A DNA stretch of 64,000 bases from Fluctibacter halophilus. Lineage in GTDB: Bacteria > Pseudomonadota > Gammaproteobacteria > Enterobacterales > Alteromonadaceae. A program made the position numbers and the translations under genes. The stretch lies in assembly GCF_020687825.1 (NCBI RefSeq), contig NZ_JAJEWP010000004.1, positions 186,001-250,000 of the forward strand, given 5' to 3'. The notes below the pieces were generated by a model. The model had not been told where the DNA came from. It searched no databases and saw only the letters and a list, made by a program, of their open reading frames with translations. Of this stretch, positions 31,782 to 41,722 are shown in pieces (the stretch's first letter is position 1; every line of letters begins with the position of its first letter).

Positions 31782-32417
31782 ATGCTCAGCAATGTGCGAG
31801 TGGGTCGTCCCAAAAGCGTTGCCAAGCGGCGAGACATTTTGTTCGCTGCCAGCGAGTTATATCTGCAACATGGGTATTCCAATACGTCGATGGATCAAGT
31901 GGCCAACCGTGCCGGTGTTTCCAAGCAAACGGTGTATTCCCATTTCGCCAACAAAGATGCACTGTTCACCGCCGCCATCCGCGCCAAGTGTGAAGAATAC
32001 CAGCTCGACAGTGAGCACCTACAGGCACACTGTGATGATGTGCCCGCCGCGTTGCGTCAGATAGCCCACCAGTTCGTCAGACTGCTGCTGGATCCCAGTG
32101 TCATTGCCATGCACCGTGTCCTGATCGGAGAGGTGAACAATGCCGCTCACGCCGCCAAACTGTTTTATGAAGCCGGTCCAAAGCAGGCCATGGAAGTGGT
32201 AGCGACGTTTCTGGCCCGACACGTAGAAGGGGTAAAGGATCAACGTGAGGGAGAGCACTGGGCGAGCGTTTTCTTTAACTTGCTGAAAAGTGACTTCCAC
32301 ATGTGCAGTATTTTGGGCTTGCCCTTCGACTTACCACCGTCACGACAAAACCTGCTGGTTGAGGAAAGTGTTGAATCGCTGTTGGTGTTGATACGTCACA
32401 GACAAAACAACGGATAG
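31782..32417 (+). CDS. TetR-family transcriptional regulator
   Basis: The 211-residue protein has a TetR helix-turn-helix at the N-terminus (GRPKSVAKRRDILFAASELY, then SMDQVANRAGVSKQTVYSHF, about 7-50) and an all-helical ligand domain resembling the AefR/C-terminal TetR group. It diverges from the RND adaptor gene and most likely represses that operon and itself through the operator at 31694-31720. The ATG at 31782 is favoured because it places the DNA-binding domain at the usual distance; an ATG at 31740 is also in frame. Confidence 0.88.
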   Translation: MLSNVRVGRPKSVAKRRDILFAASELYLQHGYSNTSMDQVANRAGVSKQTVYSHFANKDALFTAAIRAKCEEYQLDSEHLQAHCDDVPAALRQIAHQFVRLLLDPSVIAMHRVLIGEVNNAAHAAKLFYEAGPKQAMEVVATFLARHVEGVKDQREGEHWASVFFNLLKSDFHMCSILGLPFDLPPSRQNLLVEESVESLLVLIRHRQNNG

Positions 32418-32565
32418 CAGCGGGGATCCGTGTAACGATGGCAGGGCATTCATCTCGACCGCTGAATTGGGATTTTTTCACCCTCACTGCGCGCAAAACC
32501 ACTCCCTTTAAACAGATTTTTGATACACTCAGCAGCCAACCATCACTGACCTTGCTAGTGAACAG

Positions 32566-33585
32566 ATGAACTTCAAAGGCAACCACATTTTATCGGTCAA
32601 TCAATTTGACCGGGACTCTATACAAAAAGTATTTGATGTCGCCGCACGGATGACGCCTTATGCCATGCGCGAAAAGCGCACCACGGTTCTGGATGGCGCC
32701 ATTCTTGGCAACCTGTTTTTTGAACCCAGCACCCGGACTCGGGTGAGTTTCGGTACGGCATTTAACCTGCTCGGTGGTGAGGTTCGCGAAACCACCGGCA
32801 TGAGTAATTCTGCCCTGGCCAAAGGGGAATCCCTGTACGACACTGCCAGGGTACTCAGTGGTTACTCCGACGTGATTGCCATGCGACACCCCCAGGCAGG
32901 CTCAGTCAGCGAATTTGCCGAGGGCAGCCGTATACCGGTGATCAACGGCGGTGACGGGCCGAATGAACACCCTACCCAGGCGTTGCTCGACCTGTTCACG
33001 ATTGAAAAAGAAATCAAGTATCACGGCGGCAGCATTGATGGTTTGCACATTGCCATGATTGGCGACCTCAAATTCGGACGTACGGTGCATTCCCTGTCCA
33101 AGCTACTGAGTTTGTACAACAATGTGCATTTCACCCTGATTTCCCCCAAGGAGCTGGGGATGCCGGAAGAAATCCGCGCTACGTTGGAAAGCGCTGGCCA
33201 TCGCGTCACGGTCACGGAGCAACTGGAAGGCAGTGTCGACGCAGATATCTGTTACCAGACACGGATCCAGGAAGAGCGCTTTCCCTCTCAAGAGGAAGCC
33301 AACCGTTACCGTGGCAAGTTCCGCCTGAATCAGGACATTTACACCAAACACTTCCAGTCGAAAACGGTCATTATGCACCCGCTTCCAAGGGACTCTCGAG
33401 CGGATGCCAATGAGCTGGACAATGATCTGAATATGAACCCCAACCTGGCGATTTTCCGTCAGACAGATAACGGCGTGTTGATCCGAATGGCGCTGTTTGC
33501 CCTAACATTGGGTGTGGAGGACATTGTCAGCAAGTTTGACAGAGCCGTTAACTGGTATAGCAATAAAAGTCATTTACCCTCATGA
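32566..33585 (+). CDS. pyrB: Aspartate carbamoyltransferase catalytic subunit
   Basis: PyrB joins carbamoyl phosphate and aspartate, the committed step of pyrimidine synthesis. The 339-residue protein has the carbamoyl-phosphate motif [12 protein letters not shown] (STRT at 55-58), [16 protein letters not shown], and [16 protein letters not shown] near the C-terminus, which identify it as PyrB rather than ArgF. It is about 28 residues longer than E. coli PyrB, and no pyrI regulatory gene follows. An extended -10 (TGATACACT, 32521-32529) may be its promoter, though no -35 is seen. The last four bases overlap the hemL start (ATGA), so the two are translationally coupled. Confidence 0.94.
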   Translation: MNFKGNHILSVNQFDRDSIQKVFDVAARMTPYAMREKRTTVLDGAILGNLFFEPSTRTRVSFGTAFNLLGGEVRETTGMSNSALAKGESLYDTARVLSGYSDVIAMRHPQAGSVSEFAEGSRIPVINGGDGPNEHPTQALLDLFTIEKEIKYHGGSIDGLHIAMIGDLKFGRTVHSLSKLLSLYNNVHFTLISPKELGMPEEIRATLESAGHRVTVTEQLEGSVDADICYQTRIQEERFPSQEEANRYRGKFRLNQDIYTKHFQSKTVIMHPLPRDSRADANELDNDLNMNPNLAIFRQTDNGVLIRMALFALTLGVEDIVSKFDRAVNWYSNKSHLPS

Positions 33586-34862
33586 ATCAATCAGAAAAAC
33601 TGTTCGAACGCGCACAAATACACATTCCCGGTGGCGTAAATTCCCCGGTCAGAGCCTTTAAAGCGGTTGGTGGTACACCGCCGTTCATTGAAAAAGCCGA
33701 CGGTCCCTACATTGTCGATGCCGATGGCAAACAATACATCGACTATGTGCAATCGTGGGGTCCCATGGTACTGGGTCACAACAACCCGGCCATTCGCGAG
33801 GCGGTGATTGCCGCAGCCCAGAATGGCCTGAGTTTTGGCGCCCCCACAGAAGGCGAAGTCACCATGGCCGAGCTGGTCAGTCAGATGGTGCCCTCAATGG
33901 CCATGCTGCGTATGGTCAATAGTGGTACCGAGGCGACCATGAGCGCGATTCGCCTAGCCCGCGGTTTCACCGGCAAAGACAAAATCCTCAAATTTGAAGG
34001 CTGCTATCACGGCCACGCCGATGCCTTGCTCGTGAAGGCCGGTTCCGGAGCGCTTACGCTCGGTGTTCCCAGCTCCCCCGGCATTCCTGCCGACTATGCC
34101 AAACACACACTGACCGTCGAGTTCAACAATCTGGACAGTGTACGCGAAGCATTTGCCGCCCATGGCGACGATATTGCCTGTATTATTGTTGAGCCGGTGG
34201 CAGGCAACATGAATTGCATCCCGCCAGTGGCAGGTTTTCTGGAAGGGCTACGCAGTATCTGCGACGAGCACGGTGCAGTACTGATTTTCGACGAAGTCAT
34301 GACCGGTTTCCGAGTCGCCCGTGGCGGCGCCCAGGAACGTTACGGCATTACACCGGACCTCACGTGTCTGGGCAAAGTGATTGGCGGTGGTATGCCGGTC
34401 GGCGCATTTGGTGGTAAGCGAGAAATCATGCAGCACCTTGCTCCCAGTGGTCCGGTTTATCAGGCCGGTACCTTGTCGGGTAACCCGATTGCCATGGCCG
34501 CCGGCATGGCGGCATTACAACAGTTGCAACAACCAGGGCTGTACGACACGCTGACCGACAACACCCGGCTGCTGGCTGAAGGCTTCCGCCATTGCGCCAA
34601 AAAGCACCGTATTCCGTTAACGGTAAATTACGCCGGCTCCATGTTTGGTGTGTTTTTCACCGACATTGATAAGGTCACCAATTACCAACAGGCGATCAAT
34701 TGTAACGTCGAGCAATTCTCTCGTTTCTACCACGGTATGCTGGACGCAGGTGTTTATCTTGCACCCGCTTCCTACGAGGCAGGTTTTGTATCGCTGGCCC
34801 ATGATCGTACTATCATAGAACAAACCCTCGATGCTGCCGATCGTGTCATGGCAGGGTTATAG
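33582..34862 (+). CDS. hemL: Glutamate-1-semialdehyde 2,1-aminomutase
   Basis: HemL makes 5-aminolevulinate, the tetrapyrrole precursor, from glutamate-1-semialdehyde. The 426-residue PLP enzyme has the family start [17 protein letters not shown], the [12 protein letters not shown] phosphate-binding block, FDEVMTGFR, and the PLP lysine at 265 in CLGKVIGGG. All match the E. coli enzyme in position. It overlaps pyrB by four bases and is followed 35 bases later by a cyclase gene. The pairing with pyrB is unusual relative to E. coli. Confidence 0.97.
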   Translation: MNQSEKLFERAQIHIPGGVNSPVRAFKAVGGTPPFIEKADGPYIVDADGKQYIDYVQSWGPMVLGHNNPAIREAVIAAAQNGLSFGAPTEGEVTMAELVSQMVPSMAMLRMVNSGTEATMSAIRLARGFTGKDKILKFEGCYHGHADALLVKAGSGALTLGVPSSPGIPADYAKHTLTVEFNNLDSVREAFAAHGDDIACIIVEPVAGNMNCIPPVAGFLEGLRSICDEHGAVLIFDEVMTGFRVARGGAQERYGITPDLTCLGKVIGGGMPVGAFGGKREIMQHLAPSGPVYQAGTLSGNPIAMAAGMAALQQLQQPGLYDTLTDNTRLLAEGFRHCAKKHRIPLTVNYAGSMFGVFFTDIDKVTNYQQAINCNVEQFSRFYHGMLDAGVYLAPASYEAGFVSLAHDRTIIEQTLDAADRVMAGL

Positions 34863-34897
34863 TATCACCATGACGGTACAGAAGGACGCCTGAAATC

Positions 34898-35983
34898 ATG
34901 CAGGAAGTATTGCTCCATCCCTTTACGCTGACGCTGATGGCGCTGCTGATGGTCACCACCACCTTAGCGGTATGGTTTGGTGTTCGTGAGTACCATCGCC
35001 GCTTGCGTAAACTGCAGAGTGATACTGACCTGGAAGGCTATATCGCCATGGCGTCCGAGTCCGACTTGCGCTTCCGCCACAGCGCCGATGAAGCGCAGCG
35101 TCTGACCCAAACCTTTCAGAAGTTTGTGCCCCGCCAGTTTGTCGAGCATTTCGCCAAGCACGGCTCCGATACGCTGGAGCTGGGTCACGCCGATGAAGAT
35201 GATGTTGCCATCCTGTTTTGTGACATACGCGGATTTACCGGCTTATCCGAGAAAATGACCCCCCAGGAATTGATGAAATTTCTCAACTCCTACTTCTTAC
35301 GCATGAATGATCCCATTCATCAGAACGGCGGGTTTATCGACAAGTTCATTGGTGATGCGATCATGGCGCTGTTTGACCATCCCGACGGTACCAATGCCGA
35401 CAAAGCACGGGATGCCCTCAAGGCCGCAGTTGACCTGCGTTATGCGCTCAATATCTACAATCGCCACCGTGGTAACAGCGGTTATCCGCCAATCAATATC
35501 GGCATCGGCGCTCACTTTGGGCCAGTGATCATCGGTACCGTCGGATCCGATGACCGGATGGACACCACCGTGATTGGTGACAGCGTCAACATTGCCAACC
35601 GACTTGAATCATTGGCGCCTAAATTCAGTGCCGACATCATTGTCAGTGCGCAACTACTGGATACTGCCAATGCCGGCAATGATTTCAGCTTCCGGTTGTT
35701 GGACTGGGTCAGGGTCAAAGGCCGGGAGCGGCCAGTGGAGATCTACGAAATCCTCAATCATTTGCCCCCCGATGAGCAGCGCGCAAGGCTGGCCTCCGCT
35801 GATCTTATCTCCAAGGGTCTCAAAGCGCGCATCGCGCGGGATTGGGATACCGCCATCGATTACTTTGAAAAGGCCCAGATCATCAGCCTCAAGGATCCGT
35901 TGCCCGCACACCATCTGGCCCATTGCCAGCGCATGCGCTTGCAGGTACTGCCAAAAGATTGGGACGGGGCACTGGACCTCTAA
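34898..35983 (+). CDS. Membrane-anchored class III adenylate cyclase
   Basis: The 361-residue protein has one membrane helix (about 10-30), a helical linker, a class III nucleotide cyclase domain (about 98-285) and a helical C-terminal tail that may hold TPR-like repeats. The metal aspartates are Asp109 (FCDIRGFT) and Asp153 (FIDKFIGDA). The base-selecting residues are Lys149 and Thr224 (MDTTVIGDSVN), and the transition-state pair is Asn231 and Arg235. The Lys/Thr pair is the class IIIb pattern of adenylate cyclases, some of which respond to bicarbonate. It follows hemL closely, and its stop interlocks with that of the convergent peroxidase gene in CTAA. Confidence 0.87.
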   Translation: MQEVLLHPFTLTLMALLMVTTTLAVWFGVREYHRRLRKLQSDTDLEGYIAMASESDLRFRHSADEAQRLTQTFQKFVPRQFVEHFAKHGSDTLELGHADEDDVAILFCDIRGFTGLSEKMTPQELMKFLNSYFLRMNDPIHQNGGFIDKFIGDAIMALFDHPDGTNADKARDALKAAVDLRYALNIYNRHRGNSGYPPINIGIGAHFGPVIIGTVGSDDRMDTTVIGDSVNIANRLESLAPKFSADIIVSAQLLDTANAGNDFSFRLLDWVRVKGRERPVEIYEILNHLPPDEQRARLASADLISKGLKARIARDWDTAIDYFEKAQIISLKDPLPAHHLAHCQRMRLQVLPKDWDGALDL

Positions 35984-36903
35984 CCGCGCGCCTGTCGTTT
36001 AATAAACGACGCTGACGGAGCAAAGAATGCGGCACCGGTTTCAGGGATGGAATAGTCCAGCAAACTGTCATACTGACCCGTTTGGTCACCAAAAATCCGA
36101 CTGGTTAACACTTCAGTGAAGGCCTTGGGAGTGGCAGCACAACTGACGAAAAACAACCCGTTGTCGACCAGATCACCATAGGGCATGCTCTGATCCAGGT
36201 ATTGCCATGGATGACCATCTGGGTCCTCAACCCGCAATCGTTCAAAGTGGCAAGCCGGTGATAAACGCGCGGCATCCAGCGGCTTATCATCTTCTTTGCG
36301 ACGCCCCATGATGGATTCCTGCTGGCTGACCGACAAACGTTGCCAGGCGGGTAAATCATGCCGATAACGCTGCACGTGAATGTAGCTGCCGCCAGCGAAG
36401 TCGGGGTCCTGATCGCCCACCACCGCGACATCAAATTTTTTCATTCCCCGCGGGTTATTGCTGGCAGTGATAAATCCGGTCAGGTCACGCCCGTCAAGGT
36501 AACGAAAGCCCTGAACGTGCTCAATCAATTCGATGTGCTCACGTAGCAAATTGAACACTTCCATCGCGATGGCGTAACAGATGTCGGCCCGATCGGCGCG
36601 GATCTGAATGTATAAATCACACGGCACCGCAGGCGCTATCCGCTCACCACACTGCATATCGGGGAACGGCGCCAGCTCCATCGGCAACAAGCCCGGATAA
36701 ATCTCCATCCAATAATTACTGCCCACCCCAATGACACCCGACACCATGGCTTCGTAATGTTCGTTATCATAGTGCTCGAAAACGTCGAGAATGCGCGCCA
36801 GCTTCATTCGAATGGCTTGATCATCATCGTCAATCACATTCAATAACACATAGTGGGCGTGCAAGTTGGGTTCGGCACAGATGCCTTTTTGTGGTTGTGA
36901 CAT
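35980..36903 (-). CDS. Dyp-type heme peroxidase (YfeX-like)
   Basis: The 307-residue protein begins MSQPQKGICAEPNLHAHYV and carries the family GxxDG-type motif in FRYLDGRDLTGF, with its catalytic aspartate, plus a second ferredoxin-like half containing HVQRYRHDLPAW. It lacks a signal peptide, as YfeX does. Such enzymes use peroxide to oxidise dyes or porphyrinogens; the cellular role is debated. The ATG at 36903 is preferred over 36930 because it matches the usual N-terminus and follows GGAAGGA by about a dozen bases. It lies near hemL but is convergent with the cyclase gene, sharing CTAA. Confidence 0.87.
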   Translation of the reverse strand: MSQPQKGICAEPNLHAHYVLLNVIDDDDQAIRMKLARILDVFEHYDNEHYEAMVSGVIGVGSNYWMEIYPGLLPMELAPFPDMQCGERIAPAVPCDLYIQIRADRADICYAIAMEVFNLLREHIELIEHVQGFRYLDGRDLTGFITASNNPRGMKKFDVAVVGDQDPDFAGGSYIHVQRYRHDLPAWQRLSVSQQESIMGRRKEDDKPLDAARLSPACHFERLRVEDPDGHPWQYLDQSMPYGDLVDNGLFFVSCAATPKAFTEVLTSRIFGDQTGQYDSLLDYSIPETGAAFFAPSASFIKRQARG

Positions 36904-36959
36904 CGTAGAAGACTTTCCTTCCAACGGCATGGGTCATACCCGGCTCCAGAGATACCGCT

Positions 36960-36987
36960 AATATACTGTAAGTTGCTGTTTACACAA
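36960..36987 (-). promoter_or_regulatory. Possible promoter of the Dyp peroxidase gene
   Basis: On the minus strand TTGTGT (36987-36982) precedes TATATT (36965-36960) by 16 bases, giving a start near 36953 and a leader of about 50 bases. On the plus strand the same spot contains TATACT but lacks a -35, so the promoter of the divergent PAS gene is not resolved. Confidence 0.38.
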
Positions 36988-37044
36988 AGCCTCTCGCTAC
37001 CTTGCAGTCTGAAATTGATGCTCTATGGTTTTTAGAGTGAGCAA

Positions 37045-38034
37045 ATGAAAAGGGATATCGTGGAAGAGCTATTGTTTTTATCCAAAGTATTGGACTGCGC
37101 CAAGCCGGTTTCACTGTTAAAACAATTATTTATGCGCAGTGTTGCGCCCATTGTGGTGACCAACCTCGGTGAACAGGGACAATCCCCAAGGATCCTGTAT
37201 GCCAATCGATCTTTCTGCCATGTATTGGGTTATGAACTGGCAGAATTGGTCGGGCTTGATCCCCAATCGTTGGCGGCCAAGTGTGAACGACAAAACGATG
37301 CTCCTCCTTTGTGGGATAGCTTTGAACAGGTTTTGGCCAGCGAAGGATACTTCAACGGCATTGCAACCTACCGGTGTAAAGACGGCAATCCGTTCAGCTT
37401 TCAGGTCGGCATTTCACCGCTCTGCAGCGAGCAGGGAGAACGCCACTACTCGATGATGGTACATCTGCCGCTCGCGCCCTGTTCCTTAGGTTCAGATGTG
37501 ATTGACGCACCCGCCCCCGTTATCACCGACATCGAACTGTTTGACGATGATGACGACCTGTTCGATATGGACAGTACAGAAAACACGGCTCCAGAGGTTG
37601 AAGCCATCAGCGCTGAAGATTATGTGGCGCTGGATCGCATCACTGACGCGGCGCTACACATGCTGATTGAGCAAGTCCGTGACACCGAAGAAGAAGTGGT
37701 ATTTTTCGACCGTCGTCAACACAAAGGTCATCACCAGGAATTGATCACTCACAACTTGCGCGCACTGGCCAATGGCATTTTTTACCTCATCGATTTCAAT
37801 GATGTGGCCCTTGCCCTGAACGAAGTGGCGGACATGATTGATAGTGCCGACCCGGAGCAGATCCAAAGCTTTATGCTGGATATGTTGCGCTCGTTACTGG
37901 AAGAAATCGATTACTGGTTGCATTCGGTGTTTGTTGATCATACAGCACCCAATGTGTACACCGGCCCCACCATCATCGTCGCGGCCGCCCAGCAGGCGGC
38001 GATGCTGTTAAAGAGCATTCAAGCGTCCAAATAA
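37045..38034 (+). CDS. PAS-domain protein of unknown function
   Basis: The 329-residue protein has a PAS domain at about residues 30-140 (IVVTNLGEQGQSPRILYANRSF, then YELAELVG and a cysteine-bearing core). It is not a light sensor of the LOV type, since the GRNCRFLQ cysteine motif is absent. An acidic linker (about 160-185, DDDDDLFDMDSTE) leads to a helical C-terminal domain (about 190-325) that I do not recognise. There is no membrane helix and no kinase, cyclase or GGDEF domain, so it probably signals by protein contact. It stands alone, six bases from the end of the convergent ggt gene. Confidence 0.6.
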   Translation: MKRDIVEELLFLSKVLDCAKPVSLLKQLFMRSVAPIVVTNLGEQGQSPRILYANRSFCHVLGYELAELVGLDPQSLAAKCERQNDAPPLWDSFEQVLASEGYFNGIATYRCKDGNPFSFQVGISPLCSEQGERHYSMMVHLPLAPCSLGSDVIDAPAPVITDIELFDDDDDLFDMDSTENTAPEVEAISAEDYVALDRITDAALHMLIEQVRDTEEEVVFFDRRQHKGHHQELITHNLRALANGIFYLIDFNDVALALNEVADMIDSADPEQIQSFMLDMLRSLLEEIDYWLHSVFVDHTAPNVYTGPTIIVAAAQQAAMLLKSIQASK

Positions 38035-38040
38035 CATGCC

Positions 38041-39729
38041 TCAATAGCCGGCGGCGTGACCATCCTTGCGGGTTTCCGAGGCGCCATAATACACACCATT
38101 TTTCGGATCCCGCATGATGGCCTGATAGCCGCCATAAGGTCCGGATGCCTCGCGGATTTGGTGGCCCATGTGTATCAGGGCCCGTCGCGTCGCGGCGCTG
38201 AAGCCATTCTCAAGACTGATGTAGCCGCCATCCGTCATCTGTTCGCCGGTAGGCTGACTAGAACCACTGTGCAGGATCCGGGGGGCATCCCCAGCTTCCT
38301 GAAGGTTCATACCGAAATCGATCAGGTTAATGATGATTTGCGCATGCATCTGAGGCTGTGTACCACCGCCCATCACTCCGAAACTGAGCCAAGGCTTACC
38401 ATTGCGGGTTACAAAGGCCGGAATGATGGTGTGAAAGGGTCGCTTCCCAGGCGCATAAACATTGAAATGATCAGGTTGCAGGGAAAACAGTTCACCACGG
38501 TCCTGTAAAATAAACCCTAAACCATCGGGGGTCATGCCGGAGCCCATGCCACGGTAATTGGACTGAATAAGGGACACCATATTGCCGTCTTTATCCGCCG
38601 TTGTGAGGTAAATGGTATCACCGTGATTAAGACCCGCATCATAACGTTTGGCGGCTTTATCCGGGTTGATCAGTTTGCGACGTTGCTGTGCATAGGTTTT
38701 TGAAATCAGCCAATCAACCGGGATCTGGTTGAAGGCCGGATCGGCATAGTATTTAGCCCGATCCTCAAACGCCAGCTTTTTGGCTTCCACAAAGGTATGC
38801 ACGAATTCGGCCGAATCCCGCCCCATCCCTTCGATGTCATATTGCTCAAGAATATTCAGGATCTGGAGTGCCGCGATTCCCTGTCCGTTGGGCGGTAACT
38901 CCCACACATCATAGCCCCGGTAATTGGTGGATACCGGCTCAACCCATTCGGACGTATGGCTGGCCAAATCCTCGTAACTCAGAAAGCCACCTTGCTGTTT
39001 CATGTAAGCGGCGATGGTTCTGGCAATGTCCCCTTTGTAAAAAGCATCCCGTCCGCCGGTAGCAATCTTTTCTAGCGTTGCCGCCAGTCGAGGATTACTG
39101 AAAATCTGGCCTTTGACCGGCGCCTTACCGTTGGGCATGTAGGTATCGCTAAAGCCGTCATACTGGCTCAGGCGCTCGGCGCTGCGTTGCATATACCAGG
39201 CGATCAATTCCGACACCGGGAAGCCCTGTTTGGCATACTCAATGGTGGGCGCCAGTATCGCTGGCATGTCCATACGCCCGAAGCGGCCATGCAGTTCAAA
39301 CCAGCCATCAACCGCGCCCGGTACCGACACCGGCAGCGGGCCATAGGCGGGGATTTTATCCATGCCTTGCTGCTGGAAGTATTCCAGTGTCAGCGACTTC
39401 GGTGATCGCCCTGATGCATTTAAGCCATACAATTGTTGGCTTTTTGCATCCCATACGATGGCGAAAAGATCGCCCCCAATGCCGTTGCCGGTCGGTTCCA
39501 CCAACCCCAACATGGCATTGGCAGCAATCGCCGCATCAATGGCATTGCCGCCTTGCTTGAGGATATCGAGCCCCACCTGGGTGGCCAGAGGCTGACTGGT
39601 TGCAACCATGCCCTGGGTGGCGATCACTTCTGAACGGGATGCAAAGTGATGACCCGTGATCCGGTCATAGGCCAGTACAGTGTGCGGTACCAGCACGAAA
39701 AACAGCGTTGCTATCAGGCGCATATTCAT
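38041..39729 (-). CDS. ggt: Gamma-glutamyltransferase
   Basis: Ggt is a periplasmic N-terminal-nucleophile hydrolase that cleaves gamma-glutamyl bonds, such as in glutathione, and transfers the glutamyl group. A signal peptide ends VLA (about residue 20). The proenzyme would self-cleave before Thr372 in NHGDTIYLTTADKDGN to give large and small subunits; GGGTQPQMHAQIIINLIDFGMN and the oxyanion glycines are downstream. Its 562 residues are normal. The lid loop region is short, as in many marine Ggt proteins. No neighbour points to a specific substrate. Confidence 0.93.
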   Translation of the reverse strand: MNMRLIATLFFVLVPHTVLAYDRITGHHFASRSEVIATQGMVATSQPLATQVGLDILKQGGNAIDAAIAANAMLGLVEPTGNGIGGDLFAIVWDAKSQQLYGLNASGRSPKSLTLEYFQQQGMDKIPAYGPLPVSVPGAVDGWFELHGRFGRMDMPAILAPTIEYAKQGFPVSELIAWYMQRSAERLSQYDGFSDTYMPNGKAPVKGQIFSNPRLAATLEKIATGGRDAFYKGDIARTIAAYMKQQGGFLSYEDLASHTSEWVEPVSTNYRGYDVWELPPNGQGIAALQILNILEQYDIEGMGRDSAEFVHTFVEAKKLAFEDRAKYYADPAFNQIPVDWLISKTYAQQRRKLINPDKAAKRYDAGLNHGDTIYLTTADKDGNMVSLIQSNYRGMGSGMTPDGLGFILQDRGELFSLQPDHFNVYAPGKRPFHTIIPAFVTRNGKPWLSFGVMGGGTQPQMHAQIIINLIDFGMNLQEAGDAPRILHSGSSQPTGEQMTDGGYISLENGFSAATRRALIHMGHQIREASGPYGGYQAIMRDPKNGVYYGASETRKDGHAAGY

Positions 39730-39792
39730 CTCTCAATCGTTGGCTAACCAGCGCCAGCATACCCCTAATCAACTCGGCTGAACACCGCACAT

Positions 39793-39819
39793 AAAAAACG
39801 CCCCGCAAAAGCGGGGCGT
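39793..39819 (-). terminator. Intrinsic terminator of glnK-amtB
   Basis: On the minus strand a perfect nine-base stem, ACGCCCCGC with GCGGGGCGT around a four-base loop, is followed by six Ts (39798-39793). It lies about 75 bases after the amtB stop and before the ggt promoter region, so it closes the glnK-amtB transcript. Confidence 0.88.
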
Positions 39820-39893
39820 CGGGTACAGAGAAAAGTCAGAAGGACATTATGGTTGTTGTTGTGCGCCCTTCTGCTTCCCGATCAGCAATGGTG

Positions 39894-41150
39894 TTATCGA
39901 CCGCCGGTGAAGTCAGGATACGCTTCCAGACCACACTCGCTCATATCAACACCGTCAAACTCTTCTTCCTCGCTAACCCGCAGGCCAATGATGGCTTTGA
40001 TGATCAGCCAGGCAACCAGGCTGGTGACGAATACCCAGACAAAGATAGTCAGGGCACCAATCAACTGACCGGAGAAGGAAGAACCACCGTCTTCTGTCAG
40101 CGGGTTGGTAACAGGCACCAGCAACAGACCCAGCAGACCCACCACGCCGTGCACGGAAATCGCACCAACGGGATCGTCAATCTTCAGTTTATCCAGGGTG
40201 ACAATGCTGAATACCACCAGCACACCGCCGATTGCGCCGAACAGGGTCGCTTGCAGCGGCGTAGGGGTGGACGGTTCAGCAGTGATAGCTACCAGTCCGG
40301 CCAGCGCGCCGTTAAGGGCCATGGTCAGGTCGGCTTTGCCGAACATGATGCGAGCCAGCAACAGGGCAGCAATCAGACCGCCGGCAGCCGCAGCGTTCGT
40401 GTTCATGAACACAACAGCAACCGCGTTGGCGCTTTCCACTGTGGCTGTCGCCAACACGGAACCGCCGTTGAAGCCAAACCAGCCCATCCACAGGATGAAG
40501 GTACCCAAAGTGGCCAACGGCAGGTTAGCACCAGGGATTGCGTTGACTTTACCGTCGGCGGTGTATTTACCTTTACGCGCACCCAACACCAGCACACCGG
40601 CCAATGCCGCGGCCGCGCCGGCCATGTGCACAATGCCTGAACCTGCGAAGTCAGAGAAACCCAGATCACCCAAGGTGTACATGCCGAAAACCGACTGTCC
40701 GCCCCAGGTCCAGGCACCTTCCATCGGATAAATGAGACCGGTCATGACCACTGCAAAGGCAAGGAAAGCCCACAGCTTCATGCGCTCAGCAACGGCACCA
40801 GACACTATCGACATGGCAGTTGCAACGAACACCACCTGGAAGAAGAAATCCGCAGAAGGTGCGTAGGTAGCAGGCTCATCAGCACCTGTGGCACCGTCAG
40901 CCGTAATGCCTGACAAGAACAGGCTGAAATCATCGCCGCCGTACATCAACGAATATCCACACACCATGTACATGGTGCAGGCAATCGCATACAGGGCAAC
41001 GTTTTTGGTCAGTATTTCAGTGGTGTTTTTAGCCCGCACCAGGCCCGCTTCCAGCATGGCAAAGCCAGCGGCCATCCACATAACCAGCGCACCGCACACC
41101 AGGAAATAGAACGTATCCAGGGCGTAACTCAATTCAAATGTGGTTTCCAT
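39894..41150 (-). CDS. amtB: Ammonium transporter AmtB
   Basis: AmtB is a trimeric inner-membrane ammonium channel with eleven helices. The 418-residue protein starts METTFELSYALDTFYFLVCG without an obvious cleaved signal. It carries the twin pore histidines (His175 in GSGIVHMAGA and His334 in ISVHGVVGLLG) and the conserved GFFGFN-like WFGFNGGS. AGAGGAG lies ten bases before the ATG. It follows glnK by 20 bases, the usual operon in which GlnK blocks the channel when nitrogen is plentiful. Expression is predicted to be NtrC/sigma-54 dependent. Confidence 0.97.
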   Translation of the reverse strand: METTFELSYALDTFYFLVCGALVMWMAAGFAMLEAGLVRAKNTTEILTKNVALYAIACTMYMVCGYSLMYGGDDFSLFLSGITADGATGADEPATYAPSADFFFQVVFVATAMSIVSGAVAERMKLWAFLAFAVVMTGLIYPMEGAWTWGGQSVFGMYTLGDLGFSDFAGSGIVHMAGAAAALAGVLVLGARKGKYTADGKVNAIPGANLPLATLGTFILWMGWFGFNGGSVLATATVESANAVAVVFMNTNAAAAGGLIAALLLARIMFGKADLTMALNGALAGLVAITAEPSTPTPLQATLFGAIGGVLVVFSIVTLDKLKIDDPVGAISVHGVVGLLGLLLVPVTNPLTEDGGSSFSGQLIGALTIFVWVFVTSLVAWLIIKAIIGLRVSEEEEFDGVDMSECGLEAYPDFTGGR

Positions 41151-41170
41151 GACTTGTGTACTCCTCTGGT

Positions 41171-41527
<357 letters not shown>

Positions 41528-41561
41528 TTATTATGTCTTTACTGCGTGTGCGAAAAACAAG

Positions 41562-41577
41562 AACAAGAGCTGTGCCA
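41562..41577 (-). promoter_or_regulatory. Sigma-54 promoter of glnK-amtB
   Basis: On the minus strand TGGCACAGCTCTTGT has a perfect -24 element (TGGCAC) and TTGT in place of TTGC at -12, with ten bases between GG (41576-41575) and the G of the -12 element. Transcription would start near 41551, leaving a leader of about 40 bases. Two NtrC boxes lie at about -98 and -127 from that start. Confidence 0.75.
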
Positions 41578-41640
41578 AAAGTGATTATTCTTATTTTTCA
41601 TACAGTTATAAATTGCCGCGGTCAAAAGAAAGACATAGCG

Positions 41641-41657
41641 AGCACCATTTTAGTGCG
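41641..41657. promoter_or_regulatory. NtrC box 1 of glnK-amtB
   Basis: AGCAC-N7-TAGTGCG: GCAC (41642-41645) and GTGC (41653-41656) are inverted at the NtrC spacing. It is centred about 98 bases upstream of the glnK start of transcription and 29 bases from box 2, so both boxes face nearly the same side of the helix. Confidence 0.7.
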
Positions 41658-41669
41658 TCCACACCAGAA

Positions 41670-41686
41670 TGCACATATTTGGTGCA
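41670..41686. promoter_or_regulatory. NtrC box 2 of glnK-amtB
   Basis: TGCAC-N7-GTGCA is a perfect match to the NtrC palindrome, centred about 127 bases upstream of the glnK start. It is also only 37 bases before the pldA ATG, where bound NtrC could affect pldA transcription. Confidence 0.8.
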
Positions 41687-41722
41687 TGGTAAATTAGGAT
41701 TTCTGACAAGGATTTATTCAGC

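Noticed and set aside
37120-37500. LOV light-sensor domain in the PAS protein
   Set aside because: The photoactive cysteine motif GRNCRFLQ is absent; the corresponding region reads GLDPQSL, so it is a general PAS domain.
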